Part shown: one piece after another, positions 1-22,108 of the stretch
How the letters are laid out: every line of letters begins with the position of its first letter
Position numbering within the stretch: the first letter of the stretch is position 1
NCBI GenBank assembly: GCA_947471745.1
Contig: CANJKZ010000971.1
Location: forward strand, 2,228,001 to 2,292,000
Length of the DNA: 64,000 nucleotides
Direction: 5' to 3'
Source: Closterium sp. Naga37s-1
Taxonomy: Eukaryota; Streptophyta; Zygnematophyceae; Desmidiales; Closteriaceae
Notes under the pieces: model-generated
Seen by the model: only the letters and a program-made list of their open reading frames with translations
Told to the model about the DNA's origin: nothing
The model's database searches: none
Made by a program: the position numbers and the translations under genes

Positions 1-511
1 TTTAGATCCAATATTCCATATTCTAAAATCTAAAAAACGTGCAACCGCTCAGTGAACGAGTTGGTGAGTGCGTGAGTGAGTGAGTGGGCTAGCGAATGAG
101 TGCGCGTGCTGTGTGACCGTGTGATTTTTTTTTTTATTTGAGTGAGTGAGAAAGTGAGTATGTGTGCTGTGTGCATGTGTGTGGGGCCTCATCTTTAAGG
201 TTACCTCGAGGTGAGTTTGTGGTGATTTTTTTTCAGGTGACATTTTTTTCACTTGGTTAGAGAGATGAGGCAACCACCTGAAATAAAGTCACCACAAACT
301 CGCCTCGAGGTAACCTTAGAGATGAGGTACCACACAGATGCACACAGCACACATGATCACTCCCTCATTTAGTAAAAAAAAACTCAAATCATACGGTCAC
401 ACAGCACACGCACTCACTCGCTAGCCCACTCACTCACTCACGCACTTACCAACTCGTTCACTGAGCAGTTGCACGTTTTTAAGGTTTTAGAATTTGAAAT
501 ATGGATCTAAA
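1..511. mobile_element. Foldback (long inverted repeat) element, MITE-like, no ORF
   Basis: Bases 1-238 and 276-511 are imperfect reverse complements along nearly their whole length, leaving a loop of about 37 bases (239-275). The termini match: the left end begins TTTAGATCCA and the right end finishes TGGATCTAAA. The arms hold GTGAGTGAG-type simple repeats and A/T runs. No coding capacity is seen. This form fits a foldback element or MITE, but the window starts at its left edge, so no target-site duplication can be tested and the element could extend further left. It lies upstream of the truncated DUF6691 gene and may sit in one of that gene's introns. Confidence 0.8.
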
Positions 512-848
512 TCTGCAGGAATTACTCAAAGATCTGCGTACTCGTTGAGTTGAAAATTGTTTTGTAACCTTTTCTCGCTTACGGCGGGAGAAAGCGAAAG
601 GGTGAGACATCACTGGATGAGCGAGATGTGTGGAACGGGAAGGGAGAGGGAGCCAGAGGAGCCGAAGAGAAGGAGGCGTAGCTAAACAAGAAACGCTGCT
701 GCTCCTGCTTTGCAACGACGGTACCACAAGCAGCGGTGCTATTTGAGTCACTCACATTTCACGGTGCTATTCTCATCTCAACACTTCCATACCTTATTAC
801 CGTTGACGCGCCCTTTTTCCCCCTTCCCTCTCCCCTTCTTCCCATCAG
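512..848 (+). other. Non-coding stretch, probably intron upstream of the DUF6691 exon
   Basis: This lies between the foldback element and the first recognisable exon. It ends in a C/T-rich tract and CCATCAG, a good 3' splice acceptor. A small duplication of CGGTGCTATT occurs near 733-775. No coding segment matching the missing N-terminal part of the next protein was recognised. Confidence 0.4.
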
Positions 849-1432
849 GCTCAACCCCGCCAAGGTGAAAGCTTTCTTGGACCCTATTCACGGGTGGGAC
901 CCCAGCCTAGCGTTCGTGATGGGGGGAGCCGTGCTCTTCAATTTAGTCACGTTCCACTTCATTCTCAAGCAGCGGCATCCGCTATTGGCCCCGTCCTTCT
1001 CGCTCCCCACTCGGAAAGACATCACCAAGGAGCTAGTCATTGGGTCAGCAATCTTTGGACCGGGTACGTGAGGGGTGTTCTTGGCTGAGAGGCCTTCCAG
1101 CATTTATTGAAGTCATAAGTCTGTTTCGTTCATGCTGCTTGTAGCTTATCAGTGCCCTTCATGTGTGATTTTGGTCTCTTGTTTGCACCTTTTCTGTGTT
1201 TTTTTTTTCAGGTTGGGGGCTTGCTGGATTTTGCCCGGCACCTGTGCTTGTTAGCGCTGTCACTGGCAAGGTATGAAAGCCGGAAAAGGAAGCAAGCCAA
1301 AATTGTTTTAGGGTTGTCATGCACAGTGTGTACTAATATCCATGTTTGGCGTTTTTTTCGCAGGTGCCCATTATCGTGTGGTTGGCTTCTCTTGTTGTTG
1401 GGATGCAGGCTTACAACCTTATGTACAGCTAA
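849..1432 (+). CDS. DUF6691 / YeeE-YedE-like membrane protein, 3' part only
   Basis: Three exons can be joined in frame: 849-1063, 1212-1270 and 1364-1432, ending at TAA. The product contains NPAKVKAFLDP, WDPSLAFVMGGAV and, across the first junction, FGPGWGLAGFCPAPVLVSA. These are the hallmarks of the DUF6691 half of the YeeE/YedE family, integral membrane proteins linked in bacteria to sulfur-compound transport. At least two hydrophobic helices are visible, including the C-terminal VPIIVWLASLVVGMQAY. The second intron has a TACTAAT branch-point-like motif near 1331. The family's N-terminal helices are missing. They should lie upstream of 849 or left of the window, separated by the foldback element. 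Family assignment is from motifs; substrate is unknown. The gene could be interrupted or simply cut by the window edge. Confidence 0.75.
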
Positions 1433-2476
1433 CCTAGAGGGACTAATAATGGAACAATTCTAGGTGGTTTAATGTCCATGGTTTGCTTGTTTACTTGTAA
1501 TTTGGTAAAGCAATTGAATAAACAGAATTGGTGGGTGAAGTACGGTTCTTGCAGGCGCTCCATTTCTGATGTCAGCCGCATTTATTGCCCCAACAACTGT
1601 TTGTCTAGGAAACTGCAGCACACCTTTCTTTGCAATTTGTGCTCTGCCATTCTTCCCCTCTTTCTCATTCGCATCCCAGAGCAAACCTCCGCACTCCCCT
1701 CCTCCCCTCCTCCCCGCAAACCTCGTATCCGTCAGCAATCTCCGCCGGAAGCATATTCCCGTTGTCTCCCAGCCACTTTTGAGTTTCCCCGATGGGCCAG
1801 CACTTTTGAGTGTATTTCTCTAGTGATTCGTCAAGGTGTAGACATGTGTACACCGAACCTTTACAGTACCAAGGTGAGGACAGTCCAAGCAGCAAACACA
1901 ACCAGCCCCAAGGTGTCGCAGCGAGCCCCAAACAGTTTCCCAAGGTTGAAGAAGCTGAAAACGATTCTCTAGGAACTGTACGGGTAGCACAAGCACCCTC
2001 CTCCATCCATCCACATCCACCCACCCTCGTGAATGCTGCTGGCATTTGGGTCAACGCAAGACAAGATAGGGAGAGGGAAGATAGCTGCTCATTCGTTGTC
2101 TCTTCTTCCCTCAACAGTTCATTGCGTGGCTGGCGTGAGCTGCTGCCAGCTTCAGTTGGACATTCTAAAAATGCCGTTTTGCGGAATTGGCGTGGCATGG
2201 CTTAGCTCCTCGTTGCCGAGGCCAGTTACAGGAGCATCACGGAAATCGTAGCCGTCGTCCAAGTTTCGCCAATAGGGAAAAGGCAGTTGTGGGATGCTCA
2301 TGTTGAATCTCTCGCCCTTGTTCTTTCGACAGACGTAGGGCGTGGCGTACGCTGTCGTTTCGACAGAATTCATTTTCACTATTTTTCGGACGCTGTCGCA
2401 CGCAGCTATCGCAGCCTTTTCATCGAACTGTTCTTTCAAGCAAGCTAGGCGATCGTAGCCGTTGGATCGTCACCGC
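1433..2476 (+). other. Intergenic / UTR region
   Basis: This holds the 3' UTR of the DUF6691 gene (an AATAAA occurs near 1515) and the presumed 5' UTR and promoter of the next gene. No coding sequence with recognisable features was seen on either strand. CACTTTTGAGT occurs twice, near 1776 and 1801. Confidence 0.5.
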
Positions 2477-9403
<6,927 letters not shown>

Positions 9404-10500
9404 TTTCAGATCTGATGCGCTCTAGTAGGCTCAGAGGGCTAAGGCATGGGAAGATGGATGCAAAGCGTATTACATTCTTGAATGCTTGACATGTAAATTA
9501 TATTCCTAGGACCACTGTACACTTTCGATCATAGTAAAACACAACTCTGGACGCGGATTGGTTGCTCGCTTTACATCCTCGCTGTAAACCCCTGGGTGTA
9601 ACGGAACCGCCGCGATGGCTGTACTGCACGAAACCGAACCGAACCCTACAGAAATGTCGCGGATGGCTTGAACGGCGAAGATCCCAAAGCGCGAACGTCG
9701 AAGTTCCCTAAGCCGGCGTTCCCCTCCGTCCCGTCCTACCCTCCTTTCCCTTCACTTTCCCTAATCAGCCTTGACTTACTTCCCTAGGGACTGCCGATTA
9801 CCACTTGCCAGCATCACTGTAGCAGCCATAACGCACCAGCAGCATTTTAGCATTTCCCGGAACTCCCCGCTCCGCCCGTCTCCGCTCTAACTGCTCCAAC
9901 CACAGCCGTCCAGGATTATTACCTGGCGACTAAGCTGCTTGCCGTCGCGACACCGTCTATTTATCTTATCTTGCTCTTTATTCTGTCTTCTCCTTGACAA
10001 CCGGACCGTTCTCTCAGTGTTACTCGAATTTGTGTCTCGTTTCTGCACGAGTCAATGAGACACAGTTCTTGCCATCCCGTAACCTAACTTAACTGATTTC
10101 TAGTTAGTGAAGGAAAAAGACCGTTCCGACTGTCTGGTTCGGGCTTTCAGGTTCAGATATCGCGGTTCTGAAGTTCAAGTTGCGACGAAAGGTTCCAACT
10201 TTTAGTAGCTTTGGACAACTCGTGTGTAGCCGCCGCAAGTGCTGCGTGCACTCAGACTGCCATTTTGCGCGACTGCTACCGCGCACGCGACTGCTACCGC
10301 TCACTTCGCGCGACTAAGCGAGTGCTGGTCTATAACCAATCTAGTGTTCGTTTAGACGCGTAACACTTCCCGCCATCGTCATCGGGCTCGTTCGTTAACC
10401 ACTCCGCCGTCACCACCGGCCGGCGCTCGCGCTCAACTTAATCCGCCGTAGTCACTGGGCGGCGTTCGCGCTTAACTTATTCCGCCATCGTCAAGCCGCG
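9404..10500 (+). other. Intergenic region and CDPK leader
   Basis: This is about 1.1 kb between the giant gene and the CDPK start codon. No coding sequence was recognised. The last 130 bases hold short GC-rich direct repeats (separate entry), and CGACTGCTACCGC is duplicated near 10266-10300. It probably contains the CDPK promoter and 5' UTR. Confidence 0.5.
10371..10495 (+). repeat. About 39-bp imperfect direct repeats before the CDPK start
   Basis: Three to four copies of a unit beginning CGCC(A/G)TCGTCA and ending in GCTCAACTTA(A/T)TC start near 10371, 10405, 10444 and 10483. They lie directly upstream of ATG 10501 and are probably transcribed as leader. Confidence 0.6.
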
Positions 10501-15953
<5,453 letters not shown>

Positions 15954-17467
15954 GTGTATGTTGACTCATGTGTCATGAGTATGACTTATAAGACATGGCA
16001 ATGCTGCTGGTTGCTGCATTGATTGATGGATGACTAGGTGGGGTGAAAGCACCCTGTTGTAGCATATGACACGAGCTCATCTCATGGATAAAACTAGCAC
16101 GAGCTTTACGAGCCCAAGGGCAACGTTGGGTGCTTGAGGGGTGTTGATAACGTTGTCGTGCTTATGCATCTCAGTAAGCAATACTTACAGTGAAAATCGT
16201 CAAGCTAAGCTAAGTGTTTTCTAAAAGTTTCCATTCTTAAAACACCGTTAGTGTATTGGCGGTAATTGATTTCACGTGAAATCTAATCGCATTCTTGAAA
16301 CGCCACATGTTCTTTTTGCCCAATCGGAAACCTGGTCAACTGATTTCACGTGATCTCTAATCGAAACCGCGTTACTGGTCAGGTCAGCGACGCTTCCGCG
16401 TTCTCCTTGTCTTCACGGTTTTGCTGCAGAACCCTGGTTGCTCGTGCGGTACGCCCCCGGCGCGGAGCGGGTTTCACAATCCCGACTGTGGGGATGCATC
16501 ACGCTGGGTAGCAATTTGCAATCGCACTGTAACTGGGGGCAACAACTCACCCGCGTTTGGGGAGTGGGGGAGGGCAGCTCTCCCGCGTTTCCCTCCTGGC
16601 AGGCCTCACGCGTTATGTTATGGCGTGCTTGAGTTGACCCTAAAGTTGACGCGAAAAGGTAAGGCCCAAACAGTGTACAGTGGATGGAATCTTTACTGAT
16701 CACTGTCTGCGACATGTGGCGAAAGATCATAAGTTTGGATTTCGACAGTGCGCGAAACTGCGATCTTGAGAGAGGACGTATCTGCGAAACGGCGAAGAAT
16801 ACAGTACTGTATCGTTAATCTACACAGTGAACGATAGAGTGAAAAGGACCATATAATCCGCACTGTATGCGAAAAGGCGAAACGGCGCACGAGATTTACG
16901 CCGCATGCGACCTACCCAAAGGACACACCATATTTCCACTGTCGCGAAGAAATCGGCGAAAATGCTCGGCCCTCGATTTTCGCAGTCTATCATTTCAGCC
17001 CTTCGTAGCATAATCCAGTCCAAATGCTTGCCCTTTCGCCAAGCGCGTACCCGTGTTACCAAATCCGCATGCGCTTTCGGCTGTTGGAATTTACGCATGT
17101 TCAGCCCTTCCACGCGGTTCTCTGCTCTGCTTTGCGCATGCTGCTCTTATTCGTGTACAGTAAACTCTGGACTGTTTCCCCAAAACCATCAATATCTTAG
17201 GTAGCGTCAAAGATCCGCAAAGCGACAGTCTCTAACATTCGAGCTCTGCTGCTCCTTGTCCTTGCCTAGCAGATTGGCAAGCAAGCTGCTAAGCGCCACG
17301 CCTTCTGCTGCACTACATTAGACGCTGGCGTGAAGTTTCGTTCCCATTCTGAAAACGCAAAGCCTGCATTCAGCTGCCGCGTAAGTGATTAGCCTACCAA
17401 GTTCGTAGTTGTGTGATACTTGCTCGCACAAGCGCCCCTTGCGGCGCAACCCCCTTGCAGTCCCCAC
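15954..17467 (+). other. Intergenic region
   Basis: This is about 1.5 kb between the CDPK stop and the F-box start. No coding sequence was recognised. GCGAAA-rich short repeats occur near 16720-16880. Two G-box-containing palindromic motifs are listed separately. Confidence 0.5.
16268..16357. promoter_or_regulatory. Pair of G-box palindromes (CACGTG)
   Basis: GATTTCACGTGAAATC at 16268-16283 is a perfect 16-bp palindrome centred on CACGTG. A close relative, GATTTCACGTGATCTC, lies at 16342-16357, and both are followed by TCTAATCG. G-boxes bind bHLH and bZIP factors in plants. They lie about 1.1 kb before the F-box ATG, so a regulatory role is possible but unproven. Confidence 0.35.
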
Positions 17468-19306
17468 ATGGCTCCGCAATTAATGGCTCCGCAACTCATG
17501 GCGCCACAGCCGCACGAAGCCCCTTTGCTCCGTCTCCCATCCGCCAAAAGGCTGCGACTGTTCGGGCAGCAAATCGACGCTTTGGAAGCGTCGCCCCCTG
17601 TCGCTCAACCTCCCAGCCACTGCTCGCCCTGCGACACTACTAGGTCGTCGCTCACGTCGCCCACGTCGCAGACGCTTTCTGGATCGAGCAGCTCAAATTC
17701 CACCGAGCGGTTACCGCCCCCGCTTTTTCCGCTTTCCGACTCGATGCAAGACCCCATGACGGCTTCTTGTTATCACGCTCCGGATCCTTGCCACGTGTCG
17801 TCATCTACGCCGTCACTCTCGGATCTCGGCGACGACATCCTGCGCCAGATTCTCCAGGCGATGCGGCCGACGGCGTGGGATCTCAGCCGGCTTGCTTGCG
17901 TTAGCGTGACGTGGAAAAACCTCTGCTACAGCCGGCAATTTTGGACGAAGCTTCGCATCGGCTCTGGTGCCATGCACCCCGGTATGGCGAAGCTCGCGCC
18001 GCGCTGCAGGAGCCTCACGGACCTCTTCATTGACGACCCGCGGTGCGAGCTCCACGTTCTTAATCCCATCATTGTCGCGTGCGCCTCGTCGCTGCGCCGC
18101 GTCGTCCTGGACTGCGATTCGATTGCCGCGACGGCGGTAGCCGCGGCTCCGGGACCCGCCGCCGCCGCCGCAGCCGCCGCCGGAAACGGCGCCCCTCGCG
18201 GGAACGCGGAATCGTCGATCTGCAACCTGCTATGGCTCATCTCGCTCCATTGCCGCAACGTCTCGAAAGTAGAGCTTCTCTCCTCGCGCGCTTCCGCGGC
18301 AGCCGCAGCAGTGAACTCCGCGAGAACCGGCGCAGGGAACGGCGCGGGCAACGGCGCACGAAACGGCGCTGTCAACGGCGCAAACAACGGCGCCATCATT
18401 ACCCCTACCACGGGGTCCGCGTTCGCGAGCCTCCTAGAGGCGCGACTCATGTGGTTCCTCACGACCGCGTTCCGCGGGATCCGGCACTTCTCGTGCGTGC
18501 TCCCGAACAGCATGACGACGCAGACGACGTGCCTGATGGCGATCGCATGGCGTCGCCTGTCCTCCCTGCGACTCCACTGCGGCGCGCTCCAGTTCGCCGA
18601 CCTCCTGGCGCTGCGGAAATGCGGCGCGCTCAAGAGCCTCGAGCTTATAGGCGGCAAACTGGAGGATAAGTCAAAAACGGCTGCTGCACCCCTGGGTTCT
18701 GATTCGCAGGGGCAGCCTGTGGAAGGGGAGAGATTGGCTAGTCTGGAGGTGCTTGTATTGAACGGGTGTGACTATGACCCTTTGACTGTGGCCAACCTTG
18801 CCTGGCATGCGCCGAAGCTGCAGCGAATCATAGTGAAGGGTGGGAGTCGAGATATCAGTGCGGCACAGAGCAGTTTTGTCACGGGGAGCAACGTATCATT
18901 TTGCCGAAGCAACAGCAGCAGAAGCAGCAGCAGCCATGCCATGCCCCGTGGGTCTTCTGCGGTGGGGGAGAGCAGAGCAGTTGGAGCTCTACCTTCGGGC
19001 ACAGCCACAGCTGGTCTCCCAGTCACTCCGATCGTCTCTCCACGTGCCATGGTTGCAGCGGCTGCAGCAGCAGCGATTACGGCGCGGACAGGCAACCAGG
19101 CGGCAGGACATTCAGAATGGCTGGCTGGGATAGTTGATGCATTGACTCGCCAAAATCGCACGGGTACTCTGTCAGTACCTGGCAATAACGGGACAAATCT
19201 CGTGTCGTCTGATCCGTTTGTCAGACTAAGAGCAAGCCTTGGCGAGGTGGGAAGGGGCCACGTGAGAGTTGTTTCGCCCCTCCTACCAGCCCCATTAAGT
19301 AGATAA
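17468..19306 (+). CDS. F-box protein, single exon
   Basis: An open frame of 612 codons runs from ATG 17468 to TAA 19304-19306. The F-box lies at about residues 117-163: LSDLGDDILRQILQAMRPT, then LSRLACVSVTWKNLC and the closing FWTKL. F-box proteins tether substrates to SCF ubiquitin ligases through Skp1. The remainder has leucine-rich segments such as SLTDLFIDDP, LSSLRLHCGALQFADLLAL and SLEVLVLNGCDYDPLTVANL, resembling degenerate leucine-rich repeats used for substrate binding. These are interrupted by Ala runs, a GNGAGNGARNGA repeat and a Ser-rich block. The N-terminus has three tandem MAPQL units, so the start could be the second or third of these Met codons. Substrate is unknown. Confidence 0.85.
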   Translation: MAPQLMAPQLMAPQPHEAPLLRLPSAKRLRLFGQQIDALEASPPVAQPPSHCSPCDTTRSSLTSPTSQTLSGSSSSNSTERLPPPLFPLSDSMQDPMTASCYHAPDPCHVSSSTPSLSDLGDDILRQILQAMRPTAWDLSRLACVSVTWKNLCYSRQFWTKLRIGSGAMHPGMAKLAPRCRSLTDLFIDDPRCELHVLNPIIVACASSLRRVVLDCDSIAATAVAAAPGPAAAAAAAAGNGAPRGNAESSICNLLWLISLHCRNVSKVELLSSRASAAAAAVNSARTGAGNGAGNGARNGAVNGANNGAIITPTTGSAFASLLEARLMWFLTTAFRGIRHFSCVLPNSMTTQTTCLMAIAWRRLSSLRLHCGALQFADLLALRKCGALKSLELIGGKLEDKSKTAAAPLGSDSQGQPVEGERLASLEVLVLNGCDYDPLTVANLAWHAPKLQRIIVKGGSRDISAAQSSFVTGSNVSFCRSNSSRSSSSHAMPRGSSAVGESRAVGALPSGTATAGLPVTPIVSPRAMVAAAAAAAITARTGNQAAGHSEWLAGIVDALTRQNRTGTLSVPGNNGTNLVSSDPFVRLRASLGEVGRGHVRVVSPLLPAPLSR

Positions 19307-20697
19307 TGGTCCGTAGCTTGGCCCAGTTCATCTAGATATGAAGGTGTTTACTCCTGTCATTCGTATTCCATTCTATCTCAATGGGAAGTGGAATCTGGCC
19401 CAGAGACTAGAGCATGTTTAGAGGTTTCTAACGAGTGAAAAGTTGAAAGTATGCCCTGGTCACAGTCCATCACTGGTGGAACAGGGACCCCAGAAATAAC
19501 TTATACCGCATGTGGCTAGAGGAACCAAGACATTGCAGACTACCGTAATGTGCTAGTAAATACTATTTTTTTTGCTGGATAAGTTTTTGCAATGTATATT
19601 GTCACATCGTCGGCTTATAACGCGCAATTTCTCCTCTTCGTCAATACAGAAGAGATCGTCGACACACCCGCCCTCAGTCACCGTCTATGTTGCCTGCATT
19701 GGTTGGTTGAATTTCGTATGCTGTTGCTCATTTGATGGTGTGTTGGCATGTGATGGGAACTGTTGATCATGTGACAGTGCACAGCGTCGCACTCGCACAG
19801 CTGTGTGCGTGTTGGGTTGGGAAAGGACTTGTTGGGTTGGCTGGCCACTGGCGAAAGCTCGTTCTTGCCAACACATGCTGCAGCTTTTGATTCGCGTTGA
19901 GAACTCGAGATTCGAATACAACAACTCGATCCAAAAGTTATCAGAAAAGTGCACCTCACGGATCCAACCGTGCTTTCGAGATCCTCGCTGGGACTTTTCT
20001 CCTGATGACGTGGCTGTGCCGACGAGTTCACGAAATTGTTCGTCAGCTGTAAGCTTGCGGGCGAATCGTTGACATTGAGTTTCGTCTGATTAGGGTAACC
20101 TATGCCAGTCTGGATATTTTACAGCTCAATACCTGTTCATATCCAGAAACCCTTGCATGCAACACATAACCGCGTCTCGACTCGATACTGCTTTCGTTTC
20201 CACCAACATCATCCTCTGCCCTGCTACAGTGCCCGCACCATGTGCGCTGCTGCTGCTCTGCCCCAAAGGCCCAGCGGCCCTCACTTACACTCCCTTCTGA
20301 AATGCGCGTCAAAAGTTTTTTCACTTGCCCCACACAGCCTTCAGGCCTCGTCTTTCCCTCCCCTGTCTCGAGTTCCCTTCCCTCCTTCCCTTCCCCCCCT
20401 CCCCGCACCTCGGTGAACCGATCTTCCCTCAAACATCTCCAGCTGGCGCTTCTACCCTATCCGATTCCCCTCCCCACGTATGCCGTTGCTCCACCGATCT
20501 GTGTGACTCATTGAACACTATTTGAAGTGGCGTCAGAGTTTGAATTGTCAGCTTCAAACTTTCACTCATTCAGAACTTCCTTCGTTCACTCCTAGGTATT
20601 CTAAGTTCTTTCCGTCCACGACTTGCATTAGATTCATACGGCTTCGCTCTCGGTCTTTATCAGCGACCAATTGACAAAGCACACACAACTTTCAGCC
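19307..20697 (+). other. Intergenic region
   Basis: This holds the 3' UTR of the first F-box gene and the promoter/leader of the second. A C/T-rich tract covers about 20340-20410. No coding sequence, RNA gene or mobile element was recognised. Confidence 0.5.
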
Positions 20698-21893
20698 ATG
20701 GATTACTCTTCTTTCTCGTACACCACGTCAATTGATTCAAGTATGTCCGAAACATCCTCAAAAGCCTCGGAGCTTCCTCGAGACATTCTGCTCTCGATAT
20801 TCTCCCGTCTGGACATGCCCTCGCGGGCCCGCAGTCTCTGTGTCAACAAGGAGTGGTTTCGAACGGGGAGCGACTCTTCTCTATGGCAGTCAATTGACAT
20901 TCCTCGGAAGATGGCTCACCGGGTTTGGGACTACGAGCTCGGCGTCATGCTGCGACGCGCGGGTGCAGGAAACGTCGACTCTCTCCAGCTCTCTGGCTCC
21001 GGAATTACCGGAAAGTCGCTCATCAACATCATTCGTGTAAGTTCACCGAATTCCCTTACGTGCCTCTTTTCGTTGCCACGTAATCTGACAGATCGCGGCA
21101 ATCCAGTTGGCAATGAAAATATTTAGAATTGTGAAATTCTGAAACATCTAAACCGACGTTATGCTTCGCGTTTCGTTCTGCTGTCCTTTTTGTTTTGCAG
21201 ACCAAGGCACTGGCTCCCAGCGTCACGGAGATTTCGGTCGACCATTGCTGCAACTTGAAAGGCTGCGACATCTTGGCTTTCCTTCAGGCTATTACGCCAT
21301 CGCAACCCTCCGCCTCCACCTCCTCGGCACCAGCACCAGCAGTAGTTTATAATCGGTATGGTTATCAACGTTCCGCGGCACCAGCGTCAGCACCAGCTTC
21401 ATCTCTCATCCAGAGCTTCCGAATGGACGGCTGTAAATGCGCCACGGTGGCAGAGGTGGACGCAATCCGGTCGCACGTGCGACAACTCGATGTGTCGCAG
21501 TGCGGGTGCGGTCGCATATCCTGCTTGAAGCACTGCGAGCAGCCGCGGTGCCCGGGCCTCTGTCCGCGCTGCTCGGACGTGTTTGATGATTCCGGCCTCA
21601 AGTGCGGAGCCTGCACGCGTCCTCGAAACCCCCGCCAGGTAGATTATACCTAACCCTGATTGTTTATTTATTTGTCGCTGAAACCCTGATTTCCAACAGA
21701 CCTAGCTGCGTTTCGAATTGGTTTCAGCGTGAAATACCCACTAACTTCGTCCTCGCATTTCCGTCTTGAATATGATTTCCTTCAGGCGATGCGAGTCCAG
21801 ATTCAGCGGATTCACGCCATCTTGGGTGGTGGCGAGGCGGCACGCACCAGGTGGACCGACGTGCGGTCTGGCGTTGTCACTGTCAGGATGTAA
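20698..21893 (+). CDS. F-box protein with Cys-rich C-terminus, three exons
   Basis: Exons 20698-21036, 21201-21638 and 21786-21893 join in phase 0 to 294 residues. The start has good context (GCCATGG). The F-box is near the N-terminus (about residues 22-67): ELPRDILLSIFSRLDMPSRA, then LCVNKEW and SSLWQSID. Short leucine-rich segments follow (SLQLSGSGITGKSLINIIR, APSVTEISVDHC). The C-terminal third has about twelve Cys and one His in a cluster (CGCGRISCLKHCEQ, CPGLCPRCSDVF, CGACTRP), suggesting a zinc-binding module. F-box plus zinc cluster implies an SCF adaptor with an unusual recognition domain; the target is unknown. Its introns are short and carry no exon copies, unlike the CDPK and RecG genes nearby. 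Confidence 0.87.
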
Positions 21894-22108
21894 AAGCTGA
21901 TTATTTAACTAGAACGCGTCGCGTAGGAATAAGGCACATGCCGTCTTCAATAGTGTCTTGTACATTTTCTCGTCAAGTAGGTCAGGATACTTGGTGTTCC
22001 AATTATACAGATGTTAGCATTTAATAATCTCATAATTGCAATTGAGGGGTCTTCAAGCGTGAATCTTGCTTCCCGTCATAGCACGGAAGGAACACAATTG
22101 GTTCACAG

